Shown one piece after another: positions 34,148 through 43,057 of a stretch of DNA of 64,000 bases. A program made the position numbers and the translations under genes. Origin of the DNA: Kiloniellales bacterium. GTDB lineage: Bacteria; Pseudomonadota; Alphaproteobacteria; Kiloniellales; JAKSBE01. The stretch lies in contig JASJBF010000013.1 of the NCBI GenBank assembly GCA_030066685.1, positions 1 to 64,000 of the forward strand, given 5' to 3'. Within the stretch, counting starts at the first letter, position 1. Every line of letters starts with the position of its first letter. The notes beneath the pieces are model-generated. The model was not told the DNA's origin. It saw nothing but the letters and a program-made list of their open reading frames with translations, and searched no databases.

Positions 34148-34873
34148 ATGACCCGAAAGATCCGCTGGTGTAATGCGGTGGTTCTGGCAGCAGTCTTCAG
34201 CCTCGCTTCGGCGTCCGCCTCGGCGCAGCAGCTGTCCCAGTCCAGCTTGACCGATGCCGAGATCGATCAGCGGCTGCGCTTCCTGGAGCAGCGCCTGGAC
34301 GACAGCAAGCTGCACGGACAGATCTGGCACTGGTCCTGGCTGACCGTCAACGGCGGCAGCGCGGTGGCGAGCACCGCCATGGCGATAGGCACGAGTGACC
34401 ACGACGACACCGTGTCGCAAAGCGTCCAGGCCGCGCGCGCCACGATCGGCACGGCAAACATGCTCCTTGATCCGCTCGAGGCGCGGCACGGCGCCGACAA
34501 CATCCGCGATCTGCCGGAATCAACCCGTGAGCAAAAGCTGGCCAAGCTGCGTCTGGCCGAGGACCAGCTGAAGCGCAACGCGGACCGGACCGACACGCGC
34601 TACGATTGGAAGCGGTATGCCGGCAATGCCTTCATCAATGCTGCGGCCGGCGGCATCATCGCGGGCCTGGCTGAGGAGGGCGAGGCCTTTCAAGTCGGCA
34701 TCAGCGGCTTCATCGGCGGCCTCGCCATGCTCTGGACCGAGCCTTGGAACCCGAACAACGACTGGGAGGACTACCAGAAGCTGTCGGGCGGCAAGACCAG
34801 CGCGATCGACGTCGATGTCATGGTGGCGGCTCGGCCGGACGGCGGCGGTCTTGCCGTCCGCTTGTCCTGGTGA
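34148..34873 (+). CDS. Exported hypothetical protein
   Basis: The 241-residue protein has a signal peptide (cleavage near ASA-25), a helical region with heptad-like charge (LTDAEIDQRLRFLEQRLDD), and two Gly/Ala-rich hydrophobic segments (about 53-72 and 157-195) that could be membrane-associated helices. The C-terminus is Gly/Val-rich and strand-like, ending in Trp. I do not recognise the family. The AAGGAG site fits the ATG at 34148 and rejects the longer frame from 33962. The RND pump genes follow 400 bp later on the same strand. Confidence 0.6.
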   Translation: MTRKIRWCNAVVLAAVFSLASASASAQQLSQSSLTDAEIDQRLRFLEQRLDDSKLHGQIWHWSWLTVNGGSAVASTAMAIGTSDHDDTVSQSVQAARATIGTANMLLDPLEARHGADNIRDLPESTREQKLAKLRLAEDQLKRNADRTDTRYDWKRYAGNAFINAAAGGIIAGLAEEGEAFQVGISGFIGGLAMLWTEPWNPNNDWEDYQKLSGGKTSAIDVDVMVAARPDGGGLAVRLSW

Positions 34874-35271
34874 GGGATCGGAACCCTCCAGCCGACAATG
34901 GCGGGGCACGATTCGGCCGCCATCGAGCGCTCTCTTGGCCTCGATGCGCGGACCCGCGCGCTTGCCTGTCGAGGTGATCGGACGCAGCGGACACATCCAT
35001 CGCGCCGCTGAGTCGAGAGGCCGCGAAGCGAAGGCACTGGCGGCGTTTGATGCTGTGGACTGGCATTCAATCCCGGTGATCGATCGCAGTTGGACTGCGG
35101 TTTTGGGTGACTGGCTGGCGAGGACGGGCCCTGGGAAGGCCGGTAGCGGAGGCGGCAATCTGCCATTGACGAACACCCTCGGCCAGATGCGCCAACAGTG
35201 AGGATGGTATCCCTGCGCCCGAGGACATCGAGCCTGTGGCGCGGCGGTGCTTGGCGACAAGGATGATGGCG
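34874..35271. other. Intergenic region before the RND genes
   Basis: About 400 bp holds no supported gene. It probably carries the promoter of the RND efflux pair. No operator-like palindrome or regulator gene was seen, so control is unknown. Confidence 0.4.
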
Positions 35272-36942
35272 ATGGCATTCGAATCCAACCTTTGGCGGTC
35301 TCTCGCGCTGCTCTGCCTGATTGGCACGGCAACGGCCGGTTGTGACGAGAAAGACCCGGACGAAGCGGCGAAACCGCTCCCGCGCCCGGTCTCCTTTGTG
35401 GAGCTGGAGCTCACCAATCCGCGGCTCGACACGCTGGTCGCCGGCTCGGTCGAATCCTGGAAGAAGGAGATGATCGGTCTCCGGGTGGCCGGCCGTGTGA
35501 ATTTCGTTCGCGAACCGGGTGAAAACGTCGTCGGCCGCATGTTCGACGAAGACGGCGAGATTCTGGAGCCGGGCACGACGGTCGGCTCGATCGACAACGA
35601 TCGCTACCTCCTGCGCGTCAGGGAAGCGGAGGCGCAGGTCAGGAGCGCCGAGGCCAAGGCCGAGTCGATCCGCGTCGAGTTCGAGAAGACCATCCCCAAC
35701 CTGCTGAGGGAGGAACAGGCGGAATACGACCGTGCGAAGAAAGAAGACGCGCGGCAACAACAGCTGCTGAAGGATGGCGCCGGGACGCCGAAGCAGGCCG
35801 ATGTGGCGCGCGCGCAACTCAGGGAATCCGAGGCCCGGCTCGCCCAGGTGCAGTCTCAGAAATCCGAAGTCGAGAGCCAACTCGCGTCGGCTGAGGCCGA
35901 AATGGTGCAGGCCATGGAGGTGCTGCAGCAGGCCAAGGTCGATCTTGCCGACACCCAGCTCCATGCGCCCTTCAACGGGCAGGTCTCGAAGGTTCATGTG
36001 ATCCCGGGCGGCTACGTCGAAAAGGGACAGCCCGTGGCCACGGTGCAGATGATGGATCCGATCAAGGTCCAGGTTGCCGTCTCGCCGGACACCGACCGCA
36101 GGGTGAACTACAACGATATCCTGAAGGTCTACGCGGAGGGCTCGGAGGAGCCGCTCAGTGGCTGGGTCTGGAACAAGGACGCCGTCGCCGACGCCTCGAC
36201 GCGGACCTTCATGATCACGCTGCTGGTCCGCAACCGCCAGATCGAGGTCGATCCGCCCGAGCAGCTCGGCGCCGCGGATGCCTATCCGACCAGCGACATC
36301 CTGCCCGTCGATTCCGAGCATGACGATGGGCGGCCGCCGTACTTCGTCGACGAGTTGACCTTGCACAAGGACGAGCAGGGTTACTTCGTGTGGAAAGTGG
36401 AAGGCCTGACCGTCGCCGACCTCAAGGGCTCCTTCAACCCCTTGTTCAAGGTGACGAAGCACCGGGTTTCGCCCGGCACCCGGCGGCTGCCGTTTCTTCA
36501 GACCTTCACCTATCGAGAGCTGACGGATATCGGCGAGCTCGAGCCGCATCTGGATCTCATCGCCTCGAACCTGCCGGCCAAGGTCCAGGACGGCGATTCG
36601 GTATATCTCTCGCGGAAGCGCTGGCTCTTGCGGCCGGGAGAGCTGGTCAAGGTCGACTTGCGAAGCGGGCAGATCCCGCCGGGGTTTTACGTGCCGGTGC
36701 AGGCCATCATCAAGGAAGGCGGCGACCACCACGTTTTCGTCGTGGCCGAACAGGCGAACGGCGAAGCGCAGGCGAAAAGAGTTGCCGTGCGCGCCGGCGA
36801 CAGCATCGGAACCTTCCAGGGCATCGAGCCCGTCACCGACGGCGATCTCGCCGAAGGCATGAAGCTGATCGTCGACGGCGCCCACTACCTGCGTGACGGC
36901 GAGGCGGTCAACGCCTTCCTGGAAGTGGAGCAGGCGCTGTGA
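35272..36942 (+). CDS. RND efflux periplasmic adaptor (lipoprotein)
   Basis: The protein of about 556 residues starts with a lipoprotein signal (TATAGC lipobox) and contains the HlyD/MFP layout: lipoyl halves (near GLRVAGRVNFV and LHAPFNGQVSKVHVIPGGYV), a long coiled-coil hairpin between them, then beta-barrel domains. The C-terminal half is longer than in typical 380-residue adaptors, with an inserted region (about 320-440). ATG at 35272 has an AAGGA site 8 nt upstream; 35263 is also possible. It overlaps the RND pump gene by GTGA, so the two are co-made. Confidence 0.85.
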   Translation: MAFESNLWRSLALLCLIGTATAGCDEKDPDEAAKPLPRPVSFVELELTNPRLDTLVAGSVESWKKEMIGLRVAGRVNFVREPGENVVGRMFDEDGEILEPGTTVGSIDNDRYLLRVREAEAQVRSAEAKAESIRVEFEKTIPNLLREEQAEYDRAKKEDARQQQLLKDGAGTPKQADVARAQLRESEARLAQVQSQKSEVESQLASAEAEMVQAMEVLQQAKVDLADTQLHAPFNGQVSKVHVIPGGYVEKGQPVATVQMMDPIKVQVAVSPDTDRRVNYNDILKVYAEGSEEPLSGWVWNKDAVADASTRTFMITLLVRNRQIEVDPPEQLGAADAYPTSDILPVDSEHDDGRPPYFVDELTLHKDEQGYFVWKVEGLTVADLKGSFNPLFKVTKHRVSPGTRRLPFLQTFTYRELTDIGELEPHLDLIASNLPAKVQDGDSVYLSRKRWLLRPGELVKVDLRSGQIPPGFYVPVQAIIKEGGDHHVFVVAEQANGEAQAKRVAVRAGDSIGTFQGIEPVTDGDLAEGMKLIVDGAHYLRDGEAVNAFLEVEQAL

Positions 36943-39900
36943 ACCTTCCGAAGTTCGCGCTCGAGCACAAGCCGATCGTCCTCGGGTTTGCCCTCCTTCT
37001 GCTCATTTGGGGCTTGAACGTCTTTCTGACCGCGCCGCGCCGCGAAGACCCCGAGTTCCTGATCCGGGAAGCGGTGGTGAACACCGAATGGCCGGGTGCG
37101 ACCGCACAACAGGTCGAAGAACTGGTGACCGACAAGGTCGAGGTTGCCGCCGCCAACATCAAGCAGGTGCGGCGGGTGCAGTCGACGAGCTCGGTCGGGA
37201 AGTCCACGGTCCAGGTCACCACCATCGACGACGTCACGGATACCGCGGCGATCTGGGCGAAGCTGCGCGCGGAAATGGCGCTGATCGTTCCGGACCTGCC
37301 GGAAGGCGCTTCGCACCCGGCGGTCGACGACAACTTCGGAGATACCGCCGCCTTGATCCTGGCCATGTATCAGGATCCGGAATCCGCCGAACGGCGGCGC
37401 TACACGCCGAAGGAAATGGAGATCCTGGCGAGGCGGCTGCGCGACCGCCTGATGGACATTCGGCCGACGGAGACGGATTCGGACGGACGCATCGTGCCCA
37501 TCACCACGGCGCCGGCCTATGTTGCGCGTCTCGATCTCTATGGCGTACAGCGTGAAGTCATCTACCTGGAAACCGATGCCGGTGTCTGGAGCCAGCTCCA
37601 GCTGACGACCGACGAGCTGCAGCAGCTCCTCGCCCAGCGCAACGTGATCGCGCCCGCCGGAACCTTCAACACCGCCACCGATCGGGTTCACACCCGGCTC
37701 TCCGGCAACTTCGACGCGGCGCGCGAGATTGACAGCGTGGTCGTCGGCCGGGTTGCCTCGGGCGCCGAAACGCCCGGACGTCAGACCCTTGCCGAGCTGA
37801 AGCGGGACATCGAGGCCGGCGAAGGCGTCGATGCGGGCCGCCCATCGTCCTTCGAAGTGCCGGTCTATCTGGACGACCTGCGGATCAATGTGACCCGCGG
37901 CTACGCGGATCCACCCGAAACCCTGGTGCGCTTCGCCAATAGCGATATCTCGGCCGACGCCATCGCGCTGTCATTTACCATGAAGTCGGGCACCAACATC
38001 ACCTGGCTGGGTGATGAGGTCGCACGACTCCTGGAGACTCAACGCGACACCTTTTTGCCGCCGGACATCGTGGTTCATGTGGTCTCGGATCCGCCCTTCT
38101 TCGTCGAGAAGAAGATCAGCGACGTGGTGAACAACCTGATCGAAGCCGTCGTTCTGGTCCTGCTGATACTGGGCTTGCTGGCCGGTCCGCGGGTCGCCCT
38201 GGTCACCGCCGCTTCGGTTCCCTTGATCATGCTGAGTTCGCTGGCATTGATGCGGATCTGGGATGTCGAGATCGAGCAGATCTCGCTCGCGGCGCTCATC
38301 GTTTCCTTGGGACTGCTGGTCGACAACGCCATCGTCACCTGTGAGAACACCACCCAGTTCCTCAACCGAGGCATGGACCGCGAGCAGGCGGTGATCGAAG
38401 GCTGCAACCAGGTGGGCACCTCGCTGCTGTGGTCCTCGCTGACGACGATCAGCGTCTTCATCCCCATGACCTTCGCGCTGCCTGCCGATATCGGAGAATA
38501 CGTCTTCAGCCTGCCGGTGGTTGTGACCCTGACGCTGACCGTCAGTTGGCTCTGTGCCATGACGGTGACGCCCATCCTCAACTACTATGTGTTGAGGCCC
38601 ACGGACGGCCGCATGCCTCTCGTCGCCCTTTTCGCTTGGATCCGGGGCAAACTGGGTGGCAGCGGCAGCCGAGAAGAAGAAGCGACGAGCGTCTCGGACG
38701 AGGGCGCCGCGAAGCCTGGTGCCTGGTACGTGCCTCTGTGCCGCTTCGCCATGGCCGGCCGCATTCCGACCATCGGCGTCGCCTTCGCCCTGCTGGTCGG
38801 GGCCCTCGCGCTGCCGGTGAAGCCCTCGTTCTTTCCCTTCTCGGACCGTAATCAGTTCACCGTCGACCTCTGGGTGCCGACCACGTCGCCGATCTATCGG
38901 ACCAACGAGGTGGCCAAGCAGGTCGAGACCCTTCTGCAGCGGCTGAGCAGCACGACCTGGCAGGATGGGGAATGGGTTCCCCTCACGGATGAGGACGGCG
39001 AGCCGGTCCAGCGCCTCAACAACATGCTGGTCTACGTCGGCACCGGCGGCGCGCGTTTCTACACCGGCCTCGATCCTGGACCGCAGACGCCCCGCTTCGC
39101 GAACATCATCGTCAACGCCAGGAGCTACGACGATGTCGATCCCTTCGTGGCCGATATCCGCCGGGGGGCCTGGGCCGGCGTCGGGGAGCCGGGCAGCGAG
39201 GACTACCTGCCGCCGATCGCGGGCGCCCGAGTCGTTCCCCGGCAGCTGGTCATGGGCACGCCGGTTCCCTCGCCGATCGAATACCGCCTCCACGGGCCGC
39301 GCCTGGGCAGCGAGAAGGTGTTGCGCTACTACGGCAACCAGATGAAGGACGTGCTCCGTGACAGCGGTTACGTCTGGGACGTGCACGACAGCTGGGGCGA
39401 ACTCGGATTTCAGTATGATGTGAACCTGAAGTCGGCCGAGGCGAATATGGCGGGCGTCACCAACGACACGGTGGCGCACACCTTGAACGCCTACTACAGC
39501 GGCTTCCACCTGACGACCTTTCGGGAGGGCGACCGGCAGCTCCCGGTCATGCTTCGCCTGCCTCCGGAGCAGCGGCGCAAGCTCGAGAACGTCGAGAGCG
39601 CCTTCGTGGAGGGCTACACCGGAAAGGTACCGCTGAACTCGGTGGCCGACTTCGAGCTGACGCGGGTCCCGGTCGAGATCACCCGCTATCAGCGCGAGCG
39701 CGCGATGCGCATCAGGGCGCGGCCGGAACCCGGGCTCCTGGCGCGGGACATTCTGTTGCAACTGAAGCCGCAGATGGACGCGATCGAAGCGGAGCTGCCG
39801 CCCGGCTATCGCATCGAGAACGGCGGAATCGAGGAGGAGGCGCTGAAGGGCGAACGCGGCAACGCGACCTCGCTCATGGTCGGCCTCGTGCTGGTGGTGT

Positions 39901-40463
39901 TCTGCCTGCTGCTGCAATACAACTCGGCGATCAAGCCGTTGCTGGTCCTCCTCACGGTGCCGCTCTCCATCATCGGCGCGATGCTCGGACTTTGGATCCG
40001 CGACATCCCGATGGGCTTCATGGAGACCCTCGGGTTCCTCGCCCTCTTCGGCACGGTTCTGAATGCGGCTATCTTGCTAATCGATTTCACGGAACAGCTG
40101 ATCAGGCAGAAGCTTGCCGACCGCGACGGCATTGCGCCGCCCGGCGAACGCTCCTACTGCGGCCTGACCCGCGAGGCCTTCCGCGCCACCTTGGCCGAGG
40201 CTGGGCGGGCCCGATTGATGCCGATCTTCCTGACGACGGCGACGACCGTCGCGGGCTTGACCTCGCTCATGTTCGGCGGCGGGCCCTTGTTCAAGGGCCT
40301 GGCGACGGCCTTCGCCTCCGGTCTGATCGTGGGCAGCGCGATCACGCTCTTCGTTTTGCCCGCGCTGATGGCCCTCTTCGTCGAGAACTTCCGCTTCCAG
40401 CTGGTGAAGCCGCCGGAACCGGAGGACCTCTCGCCAGAGCCCGCCCCGGCCGCGGCCGAATAG
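36939..40463 (+). CDS. RND-family inner-membrane efflux pump
   Basis: The 1174-residue protein has the twelve-helix RND layout with two large periplasmic loops. The first helix (PIVLGFALLLLIWGLNVFL) is followed by EDPEFLIREAVVNTEWPGAT, and helix 4 carries LLVDNAIVTCENTTQFLNRG. It is longer than AcrB-type pumps (about 1040) because of an inserted cytoplasmic loop near 560-600 and extra periplasmic residues. It exports drugs, dyes or lipids by proton antiport with the adjacent adaptor. No outer-membrane TolC gene is present. A hairpin follows the stop. Confidence 0.9.
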   Translation: MNLPKFALEHKPIVLGFALLLLIWGLNVFLTAPRREDPEFLIREAVVNTEWPGATAQQVEELVTDKVEVAAANIKQVRRVQSTSSVGKSTVQVTTIDDVTDTAAIWAKLRAEMALIVPDLPEGASHPAVDDNFGDTAALILAMYQDPESAERRRYTPKEMEILARRLRDRLMDIRPTETDSDGRIVPITTAPAYVARLDLYGVQREVIYLETDAGVWSQLQLTTDELQQLLAQRNVIAPAGTFNTATDRVHTRLSGNFDAAREIDSVVVGRVASGAETPGRQTLAELKRDIEAGEGVDAGRPSSFEVPVYLDDLRINVTRGYADPPETLVRFANSDISADAIALSFTMKSGTNITWLGDEVARLLETQRDTFLPPDIVVHVVSDPPFFVEKKISDVVNNLIEAVVLVLLILGLLAGPRVALVTAASVPLIMLSSLALMRIWDVEIEQISLAALIVSLGLLVDNAIVTCENTTQFLNRGMDREQAVIEGCNQVGTSLLWSSLTTISVFIPMTFALPADIGEYVFSLPVVVTLTLTVSWLCAMTVTPILNYYVLRPTDGRMPLVALFAWIRGKLGGSGSREEEATSVSDEGAAKPGAWYVPLCRFAMAGRIPTIGVAFALLVGALALPVKPSFFPFSDRNQFTVDLWVPTTSPIYRTNEVAKQVETLLQRLSSTTWQDGEWVPLTDEDGEPVQRLNNMLVYVGTGGARFYTGLDPGPQTPRFANIIVNARSYDDVDPFVADIRRGAWAGVGEPGSEDYLPPIAGARVVPRQLVMGTPVPSPIEYRLHGPRLGSEKVLRYYGNQMKDVLRDSGYVWDVHDSWGELGFQYDVNLKSAEANMAGVTNDTVAHTLNAYYSGFHLTTFREGDRQLPVMLRLPPEQRRKLENVESAFVEGYTGKVPLNSVADFELTRVPVEITRYQRERAMRIRARPEPGLLARDILLQLKPQMDAIEAELPPGYRIENGGIEEEALKGERGNATSLMVGLVLVVFCLLLQYNSAIKPLLVLLTVPLSIIGAMLGLWIRDIPMGFMETLGFLALFGTVLNAAILLIDFTEQLIRQKLADRDGIAPPGERSYCGLTREAFRATLAEAGRARLMPIFLTTATTVAGLTSLMFGGGPLFKGLATAFASGLIVGSAITLFVLPALMALFVENFRFQLVKPPEPEDLSPEPAPAAAE

Positions 40464-40486
40464 GGAAGGCGGGGCGCGGCCTTCCC
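40463..40486 (+). terminator. Hairpin at the end of the RND operon
   Basis: A perfect 8-bp inverted repeat (GGGAAGGC/GCCTTCCC) with an 8-nt G/C-rich loop begins at the last base of the RND pump stop codon. There is no T-run, so it may be a weak or Rho-assisted terminator. Confidence 0.5.
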
Positions 40487-40586
40487 CCGCAATGGGGCTG
40501 GGCCCGGGCTGACGTTGGCGTTTGTGTCGGCCTTCCGGATCGTCGCCGCCGGTGCTCGAAAAGGGTCTCGGGCTCTCTCGTCGTGC

Positions 40587-41765
40587 TCAGAAGAGCGGGA
40601 TCTCGCCGCTGTCGACCCGGGTGAGCAGGTTCTGGATGCGTTTCCAGATCGCCTCGATCTCGAACTTGGCGAGGCCGAGCTGCACGGTGTCGCCGGAGAT
40701 CCGCACGCCTTCGTTGGGATTGAGGTTCTCGCCCGGCGGGACCGAGCGATAGATGCCGCGCCTCCCCTTCTCCAACTGCGCGACGACGCCGAGACGGTCG
40801 AGGTCTTCGCGGCGCAGCTCACGCAAGCGCTCGATCGAGTCCCGACGCAGGGCCGGCACGAAGATGACGTTCCAGCGATCGGCCAAGGGAAGGCGGAAGA
40901 GCTCTTCGAAAGCGATGTCGTTGTCGGGTGCGAAGACCTGCCGCCGCTCGAGCTCCTTCGAGACCAGGAAGTTGCTCGGCGTCGGATCGGCGTAGTCGAT
41001 GAGATAGGTGAAAAGATTGAAGTTCGCGAGGTAGTAGGCGTAGGTCGGGTCCGAGACGAAGCGGGCCTCCTCGTAGAGGCTGTCGTCGAACCCGGTGTCG
41101 AGCAGCCAAATCTGTATCAGCCCGAGCACGCAGTTCGAGCCCGGCAAGGTCGGCTCGGAGGGACCGGCGCCGCCCTGCTCGTAGCGCGCGCGCGAAGCGC
41201 AGAAGGCGAGGGCCGTCGGCACCACGTAGTCCTCCGGGTCCAGAAAGAGCTTCTGGATCTGGTAGGCCGCAATCTGCCGGCGCGGGCTGTCGTTGTGGGC
41301 GTCCAGGGCCGTGGCGTCGAGGGTCGCCTTGCGCGGCATGTCCTTCCACTTGAAGCGAACGACCTTTCGTTCGCCCGGAGCGTCGGGGAACTTCAGCTCG
41401 ATCGAACGCGCGCCGGAGCTTCCGTAGGCGGTGCGCTCGTCCGAAACGACCTCGAACTCCATGGCATCGAGGTCCTTGAGCAATTTGGCCTCGATGACAT
41501 CCGGCGGGTAGGGCCAGTTCGGGAAGGACTTGGCCGCCGCCGGCCGCTCGGCCGATTCGAACTCGAGCGGCATACCGGTGTTCGCCGGGATGTTCACGCA
41601 TCCGACGAGGCAGAGACCGAGCGCGGCACCCGCAGCGGCCGCCGTGAAGCCGGTCGCGCGATCGCGGGCGCTCCTCTGCCAGGATCTCAGCCCAGGGTCG
41701 GGTGCCGCGAAGGACCGCGCACTGTGGGTCGCGCGGCCTTTACAGCTCAGGTTCTCGGACCACAT
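40587..41765 (-). CDS. Lipoprotein with possible atypical kinase-like fold
   Basis: The 392-residue protein has an unusually long N-terminal lead (about 38 residues), then a hydrophobic segment and lipobox LVGC (Cys56). The middle contains a run ending PTPSNFLVSK followed after nine residues by FAPDNDIAFEE. An Asn-containing loop followed closely by DND-A-F is the pattern of the catalytic and metal-binding loops of atypical kinases (HipA/Fam20-like), so a kinase-like fold is possible. The ATP-binding lysine was not identified. The ATG at 41765 follows a GGAAGGTGGAG site. No family name was recognised, and enzymatic activity is speculation. Confidence 0.6.
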   Translation of the reverse strand: MWSENLSCKGRATHSARSFAAPDPGLRSWQRSARDRATGFTAAAAGAALGLCLVGCVNIPANTGMPLEFESAERPAAAKSFPNWPYPPDVIEAKLLKDLDAMEFEVVSDERTAYGSSGARSIELKFPDAPGERKVVRFKWKDMPRKATLDATALDAHNDSPRRQIAAYQIQKLFLDPEDYVVPTALAFCASRARYEQGGAGPSEPTLPGSNCVLGLIQIWLLDTGFDDSLYEEARFVSDPTYAYYLANFNLFTYLIDYADPTPSNFLVSKELERRQVFAPDNDIAFEELFRLPLADRWNVIFVPALRRDSIERLRELRREDLDRLGVVAQLEKGRRGIYRSVPPGENLNPNEGVRISGDTVQLGLAKFEIEAIWKRIQNLLTRVDSGEIPLF

Positions 41766-42036
41766 GGCTCCACCTTCCTTCCTGTTTCGTCCCTTTCCTC
41801 CGGTGAGACCGTCGCTCCCTTTCGGTGAAGGTCATTGAGGCATATGAAAGTCGCTCTCGAAGCCTGCCCTCGATCACACAGCCTAAGTCGTGCCTGACGC
41901 TCCATCTATCCGCTTTGCGCAGGTTTCGCTTGCGGCCCGCGGCCGCGGATTCCGGGTCACCATTGTGCTCTTCGCCACATTGCGGGCGCGCCACACAGGT
42001 TAACTTCGAGGGTCTATACCTGCGCGGAGAAGCTCG

Positions 42037-42933
42037 ATGCGCTGGATCGCCTCGCTTTCGGTCTTCCTCATCCTCGGTGCCGTTTTCGGCACGCCGGTTG
42101 CCGCCCAGGACTGTGCACGTGATCCCGAGCTGGAGACGGCGGGTCGCCAGAGCTTCAGCCTGACGTTCTTGGCGCGAAACAAAATCGACGGGGTCACCCA
42201 GCCTTCGGGTCTGGCCCTTGCGGGCGACTGCGGTGGCCTCTGGACGATCAGCGACAAGAAGAACGAGATCTTCAAGCTCGATCTCGAGGGCGAAGTGATC
42301 GATGACGAGTCCTTTGAAGGCCCGGTCGAGGAATTGGAGGGGATCGCGCTCGATCACAGCGGGGGCTTCCTGCTGGTGGTGGACGAGGACAGCAACGAGA
42401 TCGTCAAGTTCGCGCTCGCCGATCAGGCGGTTGCAGACCGGCGCCGTCTCGATCAGATGGCGGGCTTCGACCAGGTCGCCGCCGCCTTCGCCCAAGGCGA
42501 TCCGAACAAGGGCCTGGAGGGCATCGCGTGGAACGGTGATACCGGCACGGTCTTTGTCCTGAAGGAGGGCGAGCCGGGCCTCCTGCTGGAGATCTCGGCG
42601 GACCTAAGGACGATCCGAAGCCACAGGACCCTGGACGGGCAGAACGGCTTTCGCGACCCCGGTCTGGACGACGACGAGATCGATTTCTCCGGGATCTTCT
42701 ATGATCAGAGCCGGAGGGCCTTCTGGATCGTCAGCGACAAGGCTCAGCGGCTGTTCCTCTACGATTGGGCGGGCAACGCGGTGGTTCAGTCTGCGACCCT
42801 CGGCTACGGCAGGGAGGGCAAGTATCGAGAGATAGAGAAGGCGGAGGGCGTGGCCGTGGACCCGAAGTCGAAGCGTCTCTATGTCGTCAGTGACGACGAA
42901 GAGCGCCTTTACGTCTTCGATATCCGTCCGTGA
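42037..42933 (+). CDS. Exported SdiA-regulated-type beta-propeller protein
   Basis: The 298-residue protein has a signal peptide (cleavage near AAQ-24) and repeated blades of the form QPSGLALAGDCGGLWTISDK, EGIALDHSGGFLLVVDE, EGIAWNGDTGTVFVLKE and EGVAVDPKSKRLYVVSD. This pattern matches the SdiA-regulated/phytase-like propeller family. Its ligand or substrate is unknown; it should be periplasmic. It is divergent from the kinase-like lipoprotein gene (270 bp between the starts), so the two might share a promoter region. Confidence 0.8.
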   Translation: MRWIASLSVFLILGAVFGTPVAAQDCARDPELETAGRQSFSLTFLARNKIDGVTQPSGLALAGDCGGLWTISDKKNEIFKLDLEGEVIDDESFEGPVEELEGIALDHSGGFLLVVDEDSNEIVKFALADQAVADRRRLDQMAGFDQVAAAFAQGDPNKGLEGIAWNGDTGTVFVLKEGEPGLLLEISADLRTIRSHRTLDGQNGFRDPGLDDDEIDFSGIFYDQSRRAFWIVSDKAQRLFLYDWAGNAVVQSATLGYGREGKYREIEKAEGVAVDPKSKRLYVVSDDEERLYVFDIRP

Positions 42934-43057
42934 GCGGACAACGGGACGACCGGAAGACGGCCTCGATCGCTTCTCCGGCCCCGCAAGACCTCCCGGCCGC
43001 AGCGAAGCGGGCCGCGGCCGGCCCGTCTCTGGGATGTGGCGCCCCGTGAGGCCGCCG

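Noticed and set aside
33900-34151. Open frame with Trp/Ser/Gln-rich segment in the intergenic region
   Set aside because: No ribosome binding site, no recognised domain and overlaps a better-supported gene start.
34771-36885. 704-residue frame opposite the RND adaptor
   Set aside because: Antisense to the lipoprotein adaptor that has lipobox and lipoyl motifs; no domain of its own.
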